In this document: piece after piece, positions 63,478 through 64,000 of the stretch
How the letters are laid out: every line of letters begins with the position of its first letter
How positions within the stretch are numbered: position 1 is the stretch's first letter
Origin: Pseudomonas sp. St316
Lineage (GTDB): Bacteria > Pseudomonadota > Gammaproteobacteria > Pseudomonadales > Pseudomonadaceae
NCBI RefSeq assembly: GCF_018325905.1
Contig: NZ_AP021901.1
Span: 4,898,001-4,962,000, forward strand
DNA length: 64,000 nucleotides
Direction of reading: 5' to 3'
Notes under the pieces: model-generated
Told to the model about the DNA's origin: nothing
The model's database searches: none
What the model saw: only the letters and a program-made list of their open reading frames with translations
Made by a program: the position numbers and the translations under genes

Positions 63478-63774
63478 TTAACCGAACAGATGGTAAACCT
63501 TTGCCGCGTTCTGTGCTTGATGGATCTGTTGCATCTCGTCGACGATCGCCTGACGCTCTCCTGTCGCCGCCTCCAGCAATTGCCGGTACACCCCTAGCAA
63601 TTCCTCAAGATTTGTCCGCAACGCCGCCTCATCCACCTGGGACTCGCCCAGGACGTCTTCCATGCAGGAACGGCAAGCCAGGTCCAACTGACCAATGGCT
63701 TCCCAGTTACGCTCGGCCAAGGCATCGACTAAGGCGTCACGGGTTTGTTCGATTCGCTGCAGGACAAGACTCAT
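63478..63774 (-). CDS. fliT: Flagellar export chaperone FliT
   Basis: This 98-residue helical protein lies just after fliS and before fleQ, as fliT does in Pseudomonas. Sequence features such as LVDALAERNWEAIGQLDLAC and EEAATGERQAIVDEMQQI-type helices fit a FliT-like chaperone of the filament cap FliD. Similarity is only moderate, so position supports the call. It starts 11 bp after fliS ends. Confidence 0.75.
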   Translation of the reverse strand: MSLVLQRIEQTRDALVDALAERNWEAIGQLDLACRSCMEDVLGESQVDEAALRTNLEELLGVYRQLLEAATGERQAIVDEMQQIHQAQNAAKVYHLFG

Positions 63775-63785
63775 GAGAGCACTCC

Positions 63786-64000
63786 TTAGAATTGCGGACC
63801 AGGCGTGGCGATGGCGTCCCAGCCTTCCTTGACCGTGCGAAGCAGATCGGCGACTTCGTCGAGAATCTTCGGATCGGCCTTGACGTTGGCTTCGGCCAAC
63901 CGTTTCATCATATAAGCGTAAAGAGCATCCAACTCAGCGACCGACTCGGCCTGGTTTTCCAGGTCCAGGCCTTCGCGCAAACCACCGACGATGCCGATGG
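63786..64000 (-). CDS. fliS: Flagellar export chaperone FliS (partial, 3' part)
   Basis: The reading frame enters from the right edge of the window and ends at 63786. The visible C-terminal part has IGIVGGLREGLDLENQAESV, ELDALYAYMMKRLAEAN and ends DAIATPGPQF, as in FliS, the flagellin chaperone. The N-terminus lies outside. The frame also has a TTG within the gene at 63980; this is not its start. Confidence 0.9.
   Translation of the reverse strand, partial: IGIVGGLREGLDLENQAESVAELDALYAYMMKRLAEANVKADPKILDEVADLLRTVKEGWDAIATPGPQF

Overview
The window is chromosomal DNA from a Pseudomonas of the fluorescens group. The protein sequences, the gene order (fliE to flhA, flhF, fleN, fliA, che, mot and ccm, the order known in P. 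aeruginosa) and many copies of the GTGGGAGCGAGC REP repeat all point there. Almost every base is coding or short intergenic DNA, and no gene-free stretch exceeds about 280 bp. I saw no tRNA, rRNA, IS element, prophage or CRISPR array.

Left part (1-19000), mixed metabolic genes: bolA, a DUF2059 protein, fumC, a DMT transporter, a small DUF6316-like protein, a thiolase whose last codons are frameshifted, the polyphosphate:AMP phosphotransferase pap, and the tRNA-modifying enzyme mnmC. Next comes the three-gene cluster for the osmolyte N-acetylglutaminylglutamine amide (amidotransferase, ngg synthetase and an M42 peptidase, the last split by a frameshift). Then follow yheU, a divergent csrA paralogue, a YnfA-like membrane protein, an SDR, an unlisted 50-codon DUF3309 gene and an LTA-synthase-like sulfatase-fold enzyme.

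Middle (19174-28657): a small lipoprotein and the complete cytochrome c maturation operon ccmABCDEFGHI on the minus strand. Divergent from ccmA is a two-gene plus-strand unit with a FliK-like protein and a stand-alone homologue of the FlhB C-terminal fragment.

Right part (28823-64000): a nearly continuous minus-strand flagellar and chemotaxis locus. Read in the direction of transcription it runs fliS (partial), fliT, fleQ, fleSR, fliEFGHIJ, hsbA-hsbR-hptB, fliK, fliLMNOPQR, flhB, flhA, flhF, fleN, fliA, cheYZAB, motCD, a ParA/ParC-like ATPase, a ParP-like CheW protein, cheW and a DUF2802 protein. Five sites match the sigma-54 consensus (upstream of fleS, fliE, fliK, fliL and flhA). One site matches the FliA (sigma-28) consensus upstream of the ParP-like gene. 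Together they fit the cascade FleQ/RpoN, then FleSR, then FliA.

Most interesting points: four spaced copies of an ITDxEFExLLDxLHGKG peptide in the CheA linker, next to ParC/ParP-type polar-array genes; the FliK-like/FlhB-C-like pair; the HptB-HsbR-HsbA switch embedded between fliJ and fliK; and two single-base frameshifts, both at G/C runs, which may be sequencing errors. I did not find a clearly new multi-gene system. The window is mostly well-known Pseudomonas core genome.
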